A stretch of 64,000 nucleotides of DNA from Phoronis australis (GCA_002633005.1 NMRA01000638.1:73965-137964), one strand, 5' to 3'; positions 21,328 to 32,930 are shown, counted from the stretch's first letter. A program made the numbers and translations. The notes: a model not told the origin generated them from the letters alone.

Positions 21328-21908
21328 CTGAAAAAACAAAATGCAGAGTTCCGTCTTAATTCACAAAACTAGCCACAGCTTCACTGACAAGCTTATGATG
21401 GAGAAAGAACTTGTCAGATATAAAGTTACATAATAGGACAAAAAGTCAAGTAAATATGGAAACTGTCTACTGCAAATTTCAGAAATAGACCCCACTTTTA
21501 AAGATCCCCAATGGGGGAGGGTTTTTTTCCAGAAGCAAGGCTAAAAATGCCCCCATAAGAACTCTTTTAGTGCACTTATACTTAGAGAAGAAGGTATTAT
21601 CATTCTTTTTGATCCTTAAGAATACCAACTAAATCTTTTCTTTCTCAGCAAAAGCCATACTTCTAAACTGCCATGAAAGTGAACCCTAGCTGGCATTTCA
21701 AGTCCTTGACTAATCAGGATGTTAGTCAGGAACACAGCTTTCCAAAGTAGCCCTCGGGGTTGTTTTGGAAGAAAAATCACTTTATCAATGACAGTTTCAA
21801 AAGAAACCCCTGGGGACTTTTCTGAAAATTCCTACTAAATAAAGCCATACGTTGTTAATATATGTCAGCTAGCAAGCAACCGCAAGTAAAGAGCCATTTG
21901 TCACAAAC
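21328..21908 (-). other. Intron 9
   Basis: 581 nt, GT-AG. Nothing recognised. Confidence 0.5.
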
Positions 21909-22178
21909 CTGCAACACATTGGACCTGGCCAGCACTTGTGCTGTCAACAGGCCGTGGTGACAGTCAAGGTCATCCACCATTTCTTCAACGTCAGCCACCT
22001 CTCTCTCGGCTGCACCCAGCTCCTGCAAGCTTTCAGTGAGCGCTTTGGAAGTCACCTTCAGCTCATCGATCATGTGACCTTGTGTGATGGCATCCATGTT
22101 GAAGATCCTCACTCTTTCTAGCTGTTCCTCAACCTGAGCAGGCGTAGTCTTGACAGGCTCCCTGTTCATGGCTGCCAT
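21909..22178 (-). CDS. MACF1/DST: Spectraplakin exon 9 (spectrin repeat)
   Basis: 270 nt, 90 codons, phase 0-0. The acceptor is ctgtctccag|ATGGCAGCC and the donor TTGCAG|gtttgt. The peptide moves from the A-B loop MAAMNREPVKTTPAQVEEQL through helix B to helix C (VEEMVDDLDCHHGLLTAQVL). The ATG at the exon start is internal to the protein and not an initiation site. Confidence 0.5.
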
Positions 22179-22821
22179 CTGGAGACAGAATTGAAAGTTA
22201 ACATTATTTGCCTATTGTTAAGAATTCACCATGAACTTATTGACAGAACCTAATTTGTTGGTAGGCCACCACAAGACTTAGTTGGAACATTCCACATAGA
22301 ACAGCTGTTTTGGCGATACAGCAATTTCCACATGCACATTCAACAAACTCATCTTGTCCTATTGGGACCTATGGTTCAAACTAATGAATGGGTGCACTGG
22401 TGGTACATTATGTTCTGTTAGACAAGACAATGCATTTCAACTTAATAGAGAATGCCCCAAAAAACATGCATTGTATCAATTTAGATCGAGTTGCTCCATT
22501 CGATAACAGCAAGTTCAGTTGTTTTATCTGACACCACATGGCAGACGAAAGTGTTGAAACTAACTAACCAATGACGTCACAGGTTCTAACACAGTCTGCT
22601 CACCAGTCCACAAGACCCTTACTAGTGTCCACATATCGCTTGAATTCATCGTTTTACACCAATAAATCATTAAAATTCGATGTAAATCCCTTATAAATTC
22701 ATCGAGTTGTTAAGCAAATAAGTTGTTTCATTTCGCATTACCGATTTACAGAAATTTTGAACATACTGTAGCCTACAAAGTTCTTGAGGCCAACTTACCA
22801 AGGTCGGATGTGGGAAGTGAC

Positions 22822-23991
22822 TGCGGAATATTCTGCACTCAGTGCGGAATATTACGCAGATTTTGCGAAATATTATGCAGATTTTGCAGATTAAGCAGAT
22901 TTTGCGAAATAGTACGCATTGCAAAATACTGCACAAGTTTTGTGGAATACTGTGTCTTGCAAAATATTATGTATATTTTGTGGAATAATGATCAAAACAA
23001 TAATTTATTTCAAAAAATCAATGTGACAGTTGCAGGATTCCATAAACAGAAAAGTTTAATACAGGACTAAAATTCTTATACTTTTATGTTTAATGCTTGT
23101 TGCACGTTAAGACTTGAATATTTCGTGGCTTATGTTATGATTCTACCAAAAGCGGTAAAATGGCATAGACAAGATGTCTATTTTTCCCAAGTCTGCTTGA
23201 TGTAGGTTTCTGCATCACAAATCATTCAGCAAGTTCCCCATAGATTAATCATTGTTCATGTTGACACATTGATATTTTTATGTGTTAATGAGAATAGAAA
23301 ATAATTCAACTTAAATGTGCAAGAAATTTTTTTTAAAAATTGTGAGCTCCACAAATCTATTGTTTGCGGAACGGTTCCGCAACTGTCACATTGATCAACC
23401 AATTATTGTTAGGATTGTCACATTGATACTTTCAAGTGGCATTGATAATGGAATGCATTTTAAGTATATTAGACTAAAGAAATACCCGCAAAACCATTCT
23501 GTTTGGGAAATCGCTCCCTATGCAGAACGATTCCCCATGCGGAACGATTCCGCAACCATCACATTGATCAACTATTATTAGGATTGTCACATTGATACTT
23601 TCAAGTGGTATTGATTATGGAATGCATTTTAACTTTATTGGGCATGAGAATTAAAAAAAAAAATGAGTGCTCCAAAAACTATTCTGTTTGCGGAACCGTT
23701 CCGCATGTGGAACCATTGTGTAAGTCACATTGATCAATTATTTGAAGTGTTATTGAGATAGGAATGTTATTCATGTTGATTGGGCCGGTAGAAAATTAAA
23801 AATATTAGTTCTGTTTGTAGAACCCTTCTGCAACTTTCACATTGATTTTTAAAAATAAATTATTATTTTGATCATTACTCCACAAAATATAAACAATATT
23901 TTGCATGTCACAGAATTCTACAAAACTTGCTCAGCGTAATATTCTGCAAAATCTGCGTAATATTCCGTAAAATCTGCGTAATATTCCGCAT
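22822..23991. mobile_element. Foldback-type element with ~150-bp inverted arms
   Basis: The left arm (22,822-23,010) and right arm (23,857-23,991) are inverted copies. Both begin TGCGGAATATTACGCAGATTTT and run through AAAATATT..TATATTTTGTGGA to ATGATCAAAA. The arms contain short tandem GCGGAATATTACGCA subrepeats. The interior holds three direct repeats around the palindrome GCGGAACSGTTCCGC (23,366, 23,540, 23,690), each followed by GTCACATTGATCAA. No transposase seen. Confidence 0.5.
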
Positions 23992-24220
23992 GGCAAATAT
24001 TGAACTTCTAATTAAGAAAATGCTAATGGAGGATATAAAAATGTAACATTGTAAAAATGTTTAGGGTAAGGTATAGATTTGTTTCATACCATTTTTTATG
24101 GCCCTAAGTGAATATAAAAAAGTGCAGAACCGTTTCCCACACTTTGAGACTAAATAAGATTGTTTCATTTGAAAAAAATTGCCAAGGTAACAAAAACTAA
24201 TTAAATCGGATGGCATTTTA

Positions 24221-24723
24221 CAGGGCTTGGAATGACCAATGACAAAAAACGCGGAAACTTTAACGGCCCAAATCATGCGCGCTACCCAGCCTTGAAATGG
24301 TCGATGTGAACCTTTCCCCGACAAAAATTGGGAGGACTAAAAAAAAACGTTACCACCATCATTAGATTAGCATGCGTCTGCGTCCTTTTAGCTCGTCCGT
24401 CCACACCCAACCAACACATTTTTGGCTGCAGAGCCGTAGTATTTGTCGCCGCGGTTTACAATAACACGAGACGCCATTGAAAATCCCACCACGCTATCCC
24501 AGATGCCCCGGCAATGTTGACAATTTACATTCCTCCGAAACATAAAGAGCAACTTCCGCTTTTCGAGGTGAACGTCGTCTGCAACGCCGCGGTAAGAAAG
24601 GACTTTGCCGCGGAAATTTTATATCAAATCCGATTTGTTTTACGCAGAAATATAATAAAATGTGCGGACAGAACATTTGAAAAAAGCGTAAATCCGCGTT
24701 TCCGCGGAAAATTCCAAGCCCTG
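24221..24723. mobile_element. CAGGGCTTGGAA TIR element, copy 1 (503 bp), 6-bp target duplication
   Basis: It starts CAGGGCTTGGAATG and ends AATTCCAAGCCCTG, perfectly inverted over the outer 12-13 bp. It is flanked by ATTTTA on both sides (24,215-24,220 and 24,724-24,729). Non-coding. Related copies are at 63,057-63,293 and 28,520-30,407. The CAGGG terminus is hAT-like, but hAT elements usually make 8-bp duplications. Confidence 0.5.
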
Positions 24724-24860
24724 ATTTTAACAGCTTTAATGGACACGTCTGAAGGACGCCAACTCAAAATACTGACCATAAGACAGTTAAGTGCGAATGG
24801 AATGTTGTATTCAACAAAACATGTCTGGAGGAGAACTTGTTGCCAAAACAATCTGGTAGT

Positions 24861-25002
24861 GTTCTGGAGAATAGGTTCATTATTGGTCTCTAGAGGCATT
24901 GTTGTATATACACTTACTTAGAGACAAAGACTTAGACCAAAAGGTCGAAACATCTGCTAACAACCAGCCACGTCTCTAAGTAAGTGACCATTTTATATAC
25001 TA
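24861..25002. mobile_element. Short hairpin insertion with 12-bp flanking direct repeats
   Basis: CAATCTGGTAGT occurs at 24,849-24,860 and 25,003-25,014, flanking 142 bp. Inside, CACTTACTTAGAGAC (24,911-24,925) and GTCTCTAAGTAAGTG (24,972-24,986) form inverted arms, and outer GTATATA arms pair as well. The loop has the AAAGGTCGAAAC motif. A duplication of 12 bp suggests retroposition rather than a cut-and-paste element. Confidence 0.5.
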
Positions 25003-25070
25003 CAATCTGGTAGTATATTGCAAAAACATCTTTTTGTCAAAAATTAATGAAAAAAGAGTAAAAAGAAAAC

Positions 25071-25409
25071 CTTTTTATCAGCCATGCGTAGCCATTCATG
25101 CATCTTCTCAACAGACTCATCAAATTGTTTGTGTTTCTCATTGGCATCGTTCAACTTCTCTGAATGTGAGTTGCATTTGGACACCAACTCCTGGTATCGG
25201 TCATTGCAGGCCTTCACCTTTTCACGGATAGCCTCACATTCAGCAGTGTCGATCATGGATGAACGCTTGACCTTTGACCACTTGTCGAAGCCACCACGAA
25301 AAGCTATTAGGTCTTTCTGGTAGAGTTTGGCTTCCTCTATGAATCGTTGGGCAGACAGGTTAATGAATCGTATGTCAGCTTGGTGTTCCAGCACTTCAAC
25401 TTGGAAGGC
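25071..25409 (-). CDS. MACF1/DST: Spectraplakin exon 8 (spectrin repeat)
   Basis: 339 nt, 113 codons, phase 0-0, the same length as exon 7. The acceptor is tttcctttgtag|GCCTTCCAAG and the donor GATAAAAAG|gttttc. It encodes helix B (FINLSAQRFIEEAKLYQKDL), helix C (VKACNDRYQELVSKCNSHSE) and helix A (FDESVEKMHEWLRMADKK) with Trp. An extra Trp sits in FDKWSKVKRSS. The first five codons precede the first usable start codon. Confidence 0.5.
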
Positions 25410-25733
25410 CTACAAAGGAAAGAAATTGGATTATCATAACACTTGTGTTGATAATTCATTTGGTTAATAATGCAGTACACGAAGCATCAATTGAGTTAAA
25501 ACAATTTACCAGAATATAACGACCAAGGTGTTACACAAATGTATTGCATGCACTTTACTTCTACGTTTTCTAATAATAAAAACGATACAACATGCCAATG
25601 TCTCAACAAGGATGCTTTTCCACATCAATTACACCTCCAACATGTCACCTATAATACCATGTCACATGTTAATTTAATGGACATCAGCCATATCTTCACA
25701 TGCCTAACATGACTGCCACTACCAACTACCTAC
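25410..25733 (-). other. Intron 7
   Basis: 324 nt, GT-AG. Nothing else recognised. Confidence 0.5.
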
Positions 25734-26072
25734 CTTATGTCTGTCTGTCTGTTCCTTTAATGAGTACAGATGTCCAGCTGTCTCCAGGATGTTGGCAATG
25801 GTGCCCTCAGCTGGCTCCAGCCAGAGTGCCAACTTCTTCATCTCACCATCCAGTTTCACCAGCTCCTCGCTGGCAGTGGTCAAGTTTTTCAATCGTGACT
25901 CAGAGGTACGTGCCACACGCTCCTGCCTAGTCTTTAGCTCGTTGTAGAGCTGTTCCACCTCGCGGAGTTCCTCTCCAGTGAAATCGTCATGGTGATTCTC
26001 CAGCAGTTGCTGTACTTGATACACGAGGGACAACACAGCTTGTTGGTGGGCAGTTATGTCATCATGGAGTTT
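25734..26072 (-). CDS. MACF1/DST: Spectraplakin exon 7 (spectrin repeat)
   Basis: 339 nt, 113 codons, phase 0-0. The acceptor is atgcctttcag|AAACTCCATG and the donor CATAAG|gtaggt. It contains helix B (LSLVYQVQQLLENHHDDFTG), helix C (EVEQLYNELKTRQERVARTS) and helix A (MKKLALWLEPAEGTIANIL) with Trp. It follows exon 6 without a phase change. Confidence 0.5.
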
Positions 26073-26788
26073 CTGAAAGGCATAAGTAACAGTACTGAAG
26101 CAGCAAACAAGGCTCCACAAGAAAATATCAAGAGCTAACAGCATTTTACTAATGAAAAATAAAACTGGCTTCGAACATCGACATTTGCCAGCAAGCGACT
26201 GTCAGATTGTGGCCACTATTACGACCATCAAACAAATGTTAGAAGTTCTTAAACAAGACAGCCTTTTACACTCTGGTTTTCCACTTGTGTGGTGAGATGG
26301 TGGATAACAATGTTACTGTATTTGGTTTTGTTCTGTTTTGTGTCAATATGAAACAGCTGGCACAGTTACTAAAATCCAAAAATCTTTTTTTTTCCAAAAA
26401 TCTTGCTAATCTCAGTCAAGTCCATTGGAGCAATTGAAATGGGGATAAAATTGATGATCAAAGTTTTATAAAATTCCATCTTTACTACAAGTACTTGATG
26501 TCTTGGTTATTGTTTCACAAAAGCTATGTTGATGACACATCTGAAGTTTTAGAAACAAAGCTGACGAATTTTTCAATCTTGCTAACAAATTGTACAATAA
26601 CAGTTGGTTCACTAGAAAAAACGAATGTGATTCTCAGCTCCATTTTTCTGAATGTCTTGGAAATGGTGAAATAACTACTAGAAAATATTTATAAAAAAAC
26701 TATATTCACAGGTTTATACATTCGCTGGGACAGTTTCGTCCCCAAACAGTACAAAAGAAACCTCATCAGGAATTTATTGTATAGGGCT

Positions 26789-28000
26789 CAGGGTTTCCAC
26801 TGCGTGTAAACTTCTGGGCGGCCCGCCACGCTCCTTTTTGGCTCTGCCACTCGTAAATCATACTCAAATTGACCGCCACACACCTAATCGTGACGGGGAA
26901 ACTTCACCGCCACGCAAAAATCACTGATAAAAATGATCGTCAGTAAAAATGATCGCTAGTAAAAATGATCGCTAGTAAAATTAGTGCTAGTAAAATGAAT
27001 CGCAAGTAAAAATGATCGCTAGTAAATGATCACTAGTAATAATGAATAACACCTTTCACCGTTTATGGATCGAAAGGGAAAAATAATAATTTCACAATGG
27101 GATCTTGAATTGTCCCCCATTTAACACATTCATTCAATCCCCATTCCCCTTTCGTACCCCGTTTCCGCCTGGTTATCCGACAATGCACATTAACTTAATA
27201 CAGCCGGGGAACAGGCACCGACCTCGATACGAATTTTCTAAAATGGGAAATTGCCAGGGCTTGCTAATGAAGTAAGAAACAGTAAGATTTCTGCTTCTTC
27301 ATGTTATCGTGTCCGAGTTTACAAAAGACATTGTGAATTATACTGCAGGGCATGACATCCAACTGTTTAATGAGGCAGCCCTGCGCCAAAATGATGATAT
27401 TGAATGTTAACCAGTCTCAGATTCGTCTGCATGGACTGAATTATACATCTCAAGTTCTGCTACGCCAGCCAACGCCAATCCACTATCACTGATTTAAGTT
27501 TAGCAAGACGATATCAACGGACGTTTTGTTACACGAATTAGTTTATTACGTCTACGAAGTTCACAAATTTTTTGTTCTGTTTGTGACTTTGTGGATAATT
27601 CAATTTTAACACTGTTTTTTGTACTTAAGTGCAACAGAGATCACACTATGCCAGACACTTCATTGCCAATTTGTCTTGGGAAGTCTCCTTTACCTAGATA
27701 CTTCCACTACATGATGCTCAGGTTGGGGTCTTGTCTATGATAAGCAAACTGCAACCAATTACATCATAATTTTCAAATTTTGCCTGGGGAAGGTCTACGA
27801 CCCCCCCCCCAACGGGGAGGATCTCACTTCATCCCATGCTTGCGTGTGGCGCTGGATTCCACATCACTCACCACCACGCTCCTCTCGAAACCCAGACAAT
27901 AGGGGGGCCCAACTTCTCATATTCGCGTACGGCAACGGGCTTTGCGCCCCGTTTTGGCCATTTACCACCACGCTCCTTTCAAAACCCAAGGGAAACACTG
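26789..28000. mobile_element. hAT-like TIR element (1.2 kb)
   Basis: Left end CAGGGTTTCCACTG; right end AAGGGAAACACTG, whose inverse is CAGTGTTTCCCTT. Both are flanked by GGGCT (26,784-26,788 and 28,001-28,005). CAGNGTTTCC ends are typical of hAT elements, though a 5-bp duplication is short for that group. Repeated CCACCACGCTCCT motifs lie near the right end. No transposase frame seen. Confidence 0.5.
26924..27047. repeat. 16-bp tandem repeat inside hAT-like element
   Basis: About seven imperfect units of CTAGTAAAAATGATCG. Variation between units is by substitution and small indels. It lies wholly inside the element at 26,789-28,000, so it may be an element-borne subterminal array. Confidence 0.5.
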
Positions 28001-28519
28001 GGGCTTACAACATTTGTTCTAGTTAACACAGTTCATCTGCAGAATTTGTACCAATAGTTTCCCTGGAAAACAGTTTTTCTCCCTACTTTACACAGGCGGT
28101 GAAAGTTCGAAGGTTAAATGTTAGATCACGCGAGTATTGGGCCAAGTAATACTAGCTGTGGAAACTGTTATTATTTTTACTGTTAATAGTCTTAGGTCAC
28201 TCATTAGATCCAAACAATTTTCCAATGCGAACACCTAAGCGACCTGATATATTGTTTGAGCTGTATTGACTGTAACGCATCATATATTGGCATGACCTGT
28301 TGGATTTTGAAAAACTTAAGATTTAACGAACATTCTAAGGATAAAAACAGTTCTGTTAATAGCCATTTGATAGATACCAGTCACAAGATACTTTGACAAT
28401 GCTAGAATTTTAGATCACGATGTCTGTAAATTCCATCAGTTTGTAAAAGAAAGTTTCAAAATTTTAGAACACAAACCCCAACTTAATAGAATGTCCTCAT
28501 CCTATGACAGCCAGCTATA

Positions 28520-30407
28520 TAGGCCTTGGAATGGCCCATGACCAAAAAAGAGGAAAATTTTCACTGCCCTCAAGTACACATTGCATCTAAACAACTATAC
28601 CTTCATTATCGCAAGATGCCCTATAACTGTGTCGTGTTGGCAAAATGCACTCATCTTAAGTGAGGGAATTGCAATCATCTCCACACAGCAGCACCTGACA
28701 TCTATTTCACCAACAATAATTTGGGCACAAGGTGTAGATCATAATGTGAACATGTATTGTGGATTAGATGTCTATAAAATCATATCTTACACCACTGATA
28801 GAGATGTTCTTTCAACTACGACTGACAAAGTTTTTTCACTTAAAAGCTCCAAAACTTCATAAAATAATACATAATTACTTCCAAGATGTAGATCACAATG
28901 CACACAATCAGGTCATGTACCTAGATGTCATCACATCATACAACTACGACTGACAAATTGTTTTAACTTAATAAAAGTTCCAAAACTTAATAACATAACA
29001 CATCATAACCTTTTTGCCAGTGTCATGCCAATGAATCAATACTTCCAACATATAGATCATAACATACACAATTTGTAATAGACACTTTACTAAAACCAGT
29101 AACTTTGGTGCAGCTGACAGTTGCAGGGAGTTCTTAGCAATAAAGGCAATTAGATGCAACAAAAGATATGTTTTAAAATTAAAAACAATAAAGATAATGA
29201 TCCAATATTTGCAGTGTGAGTGACACAAGCTTATTTTTGATTTGCTCCAGAGAGACATATAAAATTATTTTCAGTTCTTATAATTACGATACAAAATTAT
29301 TAAAAAAATTTGAAAATCTATCCAGAGATTATCTGGTAAGTCTGAAACACATACACATTTAATTCCAACAAAATTTCTATTCCAATGCAAATGGAAAAAA
29401 GACGAAAAACTGTGGCTCATATCCCAACAGCTAGCATGAAAAAAAGGAAAGTTCAAAAACAATATACAATAGAATACATCAATCACAATCATAAGTTGCC
29501 CAAACTTTTCAGTTTCAAGCAGTAATTACACGTGTTAATTGTTCATAAGCCACGCTGGTGTAGAACAAACTATGTGACTCACTTTACACAACAAATAACA
29601 AACAGGACCCTGAAAATAGGCTGGCAGAATTTGTAAACAATGGCTTAGACCAATCAGATCATTCAGAACCTATCACGTGACCACTTCTCTATTGAACTGC
29701 AAAACTTGAGTTGGTCAGAATAACACATTTTTACAAAATAAAACATGAAAAATGTCAAAATAAATTGGAATACATCAACGGCAATTTAAAATATATTTGA
29801 AGTAACTAAAACAGCACTTTGTATCCCGTTTCGGCGGCAAGTAGAAAATCGGACTTGGGCCTAGCAGCCAACATGGCAAGTAATGGCACGGGCTTGCATG
29901 AGGAATCAAACAAAAAAATTCCATACATCACTCACATCCAATGCTATTACATTCCGAATCCAACAAATTACCAGTTACAGTTGAATTTCCTTTCAGAAAG
30001 CGTTTTTCTTCCTTGTGTTTCATCGTTTTCAGGTGGTCCTCCAGTCCAAGGCGATTCGGGCAAGCACGCAGTAACTGTCAAAGTTTACAGAGCGCAAACC
30101 CTGACTTTTGTTGTTTGCGAACACATTGACCAATTCTTTTATCCACTTCTTCCACAAAATATTCTGTCTACTCCAAGCTCCACGCAATTTTGGCCCCAGA
30201 ATTCCACCATTTGTCACCACGATTTAATACCATATGCATATGCCCCGGCAATGATGATTTCCGTTCCTCCGAAACATAAAGAGCAGTTTCCGCTTTTTGA
30301 GTCGTCGGCAACGCCGCAGTTAAAAACTAATTTGCCGCAGATATTTTATGGAGGGAACAAGAGAAAAAAGCGGAAATCCGCGTTTCCGCAGAAAATTCCA
30401 AGCCTTG
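28520..30407. mobile_element. CAGGGCTTGG-family element, large diverged copy (1.9 kb)
   Basis: The left end GGCCTTGGAATGGCCCATGA matches the start of copy 1 at 24,221, and the right end GAAAATTCCAAGCCTTG matches its end. The last ~160 bp (CCTCCGAAACATAAAGAGCA onward) also aligns with copy 1. There is no clean target duplication, so it may be composite. An open frame on the plus strand (29,819-30,466) falls here but shows no recognisable domain. Confidence 0.5.
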
Positions 30408-30506
30408 GTCTCTGTAATTTTTTCCCCACCATAAGTTTTGCATGTTGTGTGTATTTATTCTCTTGATAATAGAGCTAAGATTAAGTTGTGAAACATTGAG
30501 AACTTG

Positions 30507-30842
30507 TAATGAAGATAAAATTTAATATAACCTTGATAGTCAATTTTATCCTCAGGTTATGGCCTAAAACGAACATAATGGGAATTCCAAACAGACAAAC
30601 CACAACAATTGAAGTTAATCTTAAACGAGATTACAAGCTCTTTAATAAACCCACATCTGCCAAGGCCTACCTTGTGTTCTTCCACCTGCTCCAACAGTTT
30701 CTCTGTGTCTTCACTGGCAGACTGCTGGCTGTTCAACAGACTCTCCACATCTGTCACCCAGTTGATCTGATTATGCAGATCTTGGGTAAGCTCATCATAG
30801 AGGTCGTCCAGCTTCACCTTATGACAGCAGAATGTTTGAATG
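30507..30842. repeat. Allelic/assembly duplication, copy A (336 bp)
   Basis: Near-identical to 30,846-31,181; a single N at 30,843 separates them. It contains all of exon 6 and its flanks. Same interpretation as the pair at 3.2-4.8 kb. Confidence 0.5.
30671..30817 (-). CDS. MACF1/DST: Spectraplakin exon 6, copy A (duplicate)
   Basis: 147 nt, 49 codons, identical in translation to 31,010-31,156. Splice sites are intact. Using both copies would repeat one helix A twice in a row, which does not fit a spectrin repeat, so one should be dropped. Confidence 0.5.
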
Positions 30843-30843
30843 N
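30843..30843. other. Single-N assembly gap
   Basis: One N between two near-identical 336-bp blocks, the same pattern as at 4,029. Confidence 0.5.
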
Positions 30844-31009
30844 TATAATGAAGATAAAATTTAATAAAACCTTGATAGTCAATTTTATCCTCAGGTTATG
30901 GCCTAAAACGAACATAATGGGAATTCCAAACAGACAAACCACAACAATTGAAGTTAATCTTAAACGAGATTACAAGCTCTTTAATAAACCCACATCTGCC
31001 AAGGCCTAC

Positions 31010-31156
31010 CTTGTGTTCTTCCACCTGCTCCAACAGTTTCTCTGTGTCTTCACTGGCAGACTGCTGGCTGTTCAACAGACTCTCCACATCTGTCACCCAG
31101 TTGATCTGATTATGCAGATCTTGGGTAAGCTCATCATAGAGGTCGTCCAGCTTCAC
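31010..31156 (-). CDS. MACF1/DST: Spectraplakin exon 6, copy B (first spectrin-repeat exon after plakin repeats)
   Basis: 147 nt, 49 codons, phase 0-0. The acceptor is tgctgtcataag|GTGAAGCTGG and the donor CACAAG|gtaggc. The peptide starts VKLDDLYDELTQDLHNQINW, giving helix A with Trp, then VTDVESLLNSQQSASEDTEK. It marks the switch from plakin-repeat region to rod. It accepts the phase-0 end of exon 5 or, if the plakin exons are skipped, of exon 3. Confidence 0.5.
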
Positions 31157-32930
31157 CTTATGACAGCAGAATGTTTGAATGATATCAACATTTAAGAATC
31201 AGTCACGATATCTACGTGTAAGAATCAGTCACAAAAACTTATTAACCTTTTGAAACACTAAAATTATTGTAGCGGACTCATACTTCTAGAAACAACAAAT
31301 AACATCAAAAAAATGTACTAATGTAACTTAAAACATTAACATTCCACATTGCTAACAAGTGAATAAAAGGCAAAATGTGAAATTAAATATAAATTAAATA
31401 ATTAACAGGATATAATCAAGAATAAGAACATTGCAAACAACATGTAATAAAATCCATTTTCACTCTAACTGAAACATGCAAGTAGGTTAGGTAGTGAAAG
31501 AGTACTAAAATCCTAAGGCAATAACAATGTGATGATACCATAATCAACATACCACCAAGTTCATACACACAACAGCCCTGGAGTCAATCATACAATTCAC
31601 ATCAGGCACACATTAGGTAGCACAATGCACACACTGCATTGTACAAACCAGTGACAACAACAGGACAATGAGTGAACACTTGAACAATCTACAAAACACT
31701 GACAACATTGGATTCATGGTGAAAATGCAGATTCCTTTAATTTTATGCAACAATGAATTTTTTCTGGTTAGAAATTTGCTTTAATAAATATTGGGATTAC
31801 AGTAAACATTTCTCAAATCGGGACACAATATGTTGGAGAGGTCGAATTTCATCTTGTCAGTTTTCTCAAAGAAGATAAAATTTCCAAAAAGTTTCCTTTG
31901 CTCTAACTATGGTATAGCTATTACCAAACAACGGTTGTTAAAATTTTGAGCTTTTACAACAAGGTGGTTAGCCCCTGAAAAATAGAAATATGGTAATTTT
32001 AGTAATTATTATCCCAAATTGAAGAATTCTTATCATATTTCAAACAATTTCACATGGAAACAACTACGATCCAAGACCTGGACTTAGCAGCACATTCAAT
32101 GAGGCTAAGACACCTAAACCAGATGAATAGTTCAAACAATTCCCAGATTCCAATTCAACACTACTCAGACGCGAAGGTAAAAAATGCAAACCAACTGTTT
32201 TTCAATGGCTGCTAACACACTTCTGAACTGAGTCTCGCATTTAGAGTGTTCCAGTTACCTTTTAAAAATTTCTTATGTCACCACTACAGCTCCTAATCTA
32301 CAGTTAAGACTTCATTGACATTAAAATGACGAATGGTACACAATTTTTATTGTAGAACAGTGATTAGCACAACAGCAGTGGGACAAGTCCCTGGTTAATG
32401 CACAGCACTATGGGTGAATACCACACAAACAGAGAGGGTGTTGTGCTATTTCTGGAACTGATTATTGACATTAGGTCTTTTAGTAACCTGCCCTGTGAGG
32501 AACCAGTTACAGAAATTTAAGCTTCCAAGGCCTACTGACATGAGCATAACAAAGAAAAAACACAATATTCGTGTAATGATAATATTAATCATAGTCAGGC
32601 CTCATTTTCTCTACTTTCTCGAGAATTAAATTTGCAGTTTATTGTCGATTCCTCATGGAGCTCAATGCAAAAATCATTTTACTCTTCGTGGATTTTATAA
32701 GGCCATGAGGTTGAAAATAAAATCATGCAGAGGAATCCACGATTTCAATACATAGTATACCAGGAAACAATAATCATTATCCTTAGTTGGCTTTTCCATG
32801 CCTAGAAGATATCTTGAAACATATTCGAGATTTTCCACACCATGTAAGAACTGTGTGAAAAGCTAAATCTTGTTAATGTGTAGCAGCACAATCAATGTCA
32901 TGTAAAGCAAAGTCTTTACACTTAAGTGTT

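Larger units (their letters stand above)
22446..24726. mobile_element. Kolobok-like TTAA element, copy 2, broken by two insertions
   Basis: The left end (TTAA then TAGAGAATGCCCC) and the following ~370 bp align with the left end of the element at 35,622 (shared TGTATCAATTTAGATC and CATACTGTAGCCTACAAAG). The right end AATCGGATGGCATTTTAA matches AATCGGGTGGCATTCTCC at 37.45 kb. Between them lie the foldback element (22,822-23,991) and, at the very right terminus, the CAGGGCTTGG element (24,221-24,723). No coding capacity is left. Confidence 0.5.
22179..25070 (-). other. Intron 8 (2.9 kb, nested elements)
   Basis: GT-AG, phase 0-0. Most of it is a Kolobok-like remnant (TTAA at 22,442 and 24,727) that received a foldback element and a CAGGGCTTGG element. 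After that comes a short hairpin insertion at 24,861-25,002. See separate entries. Confidence 0.5.
26073..30670 (-). other. Intron 6 (4.6 kb)
   Basis: GT-AG relative to exon 6 copy A. It holds an hAT-like element (26,789-28,000) with internal 16-bp tandem repeats and a large diverged CAGGGCTTGG-family element (28,520-30,407). About 26,080-26,780 and 28,010-28,515 show nothing recognisable. Confidence 0.5.

Noticed and set aside
23366-23760. CRISPR-like array of spaced palindromic repeats
   Set aside because: Only three imperfect copies with unequal spacing, inside a eukaryotic foldback element and between inverted arms.
29819-30466. 215-residue plus-strand open frame
   Set aside because: It lies inside a diverged transposable element whose end is shared with 24.5-24.7 kb; no domain or splice context supports a gene.
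30509-31195. 228-residue plus-strand open frame across the N
   Set aside because: It is the antisense of exon 6 read twice because of the duplicated 336-bp block and contains an unknown residue at the N.
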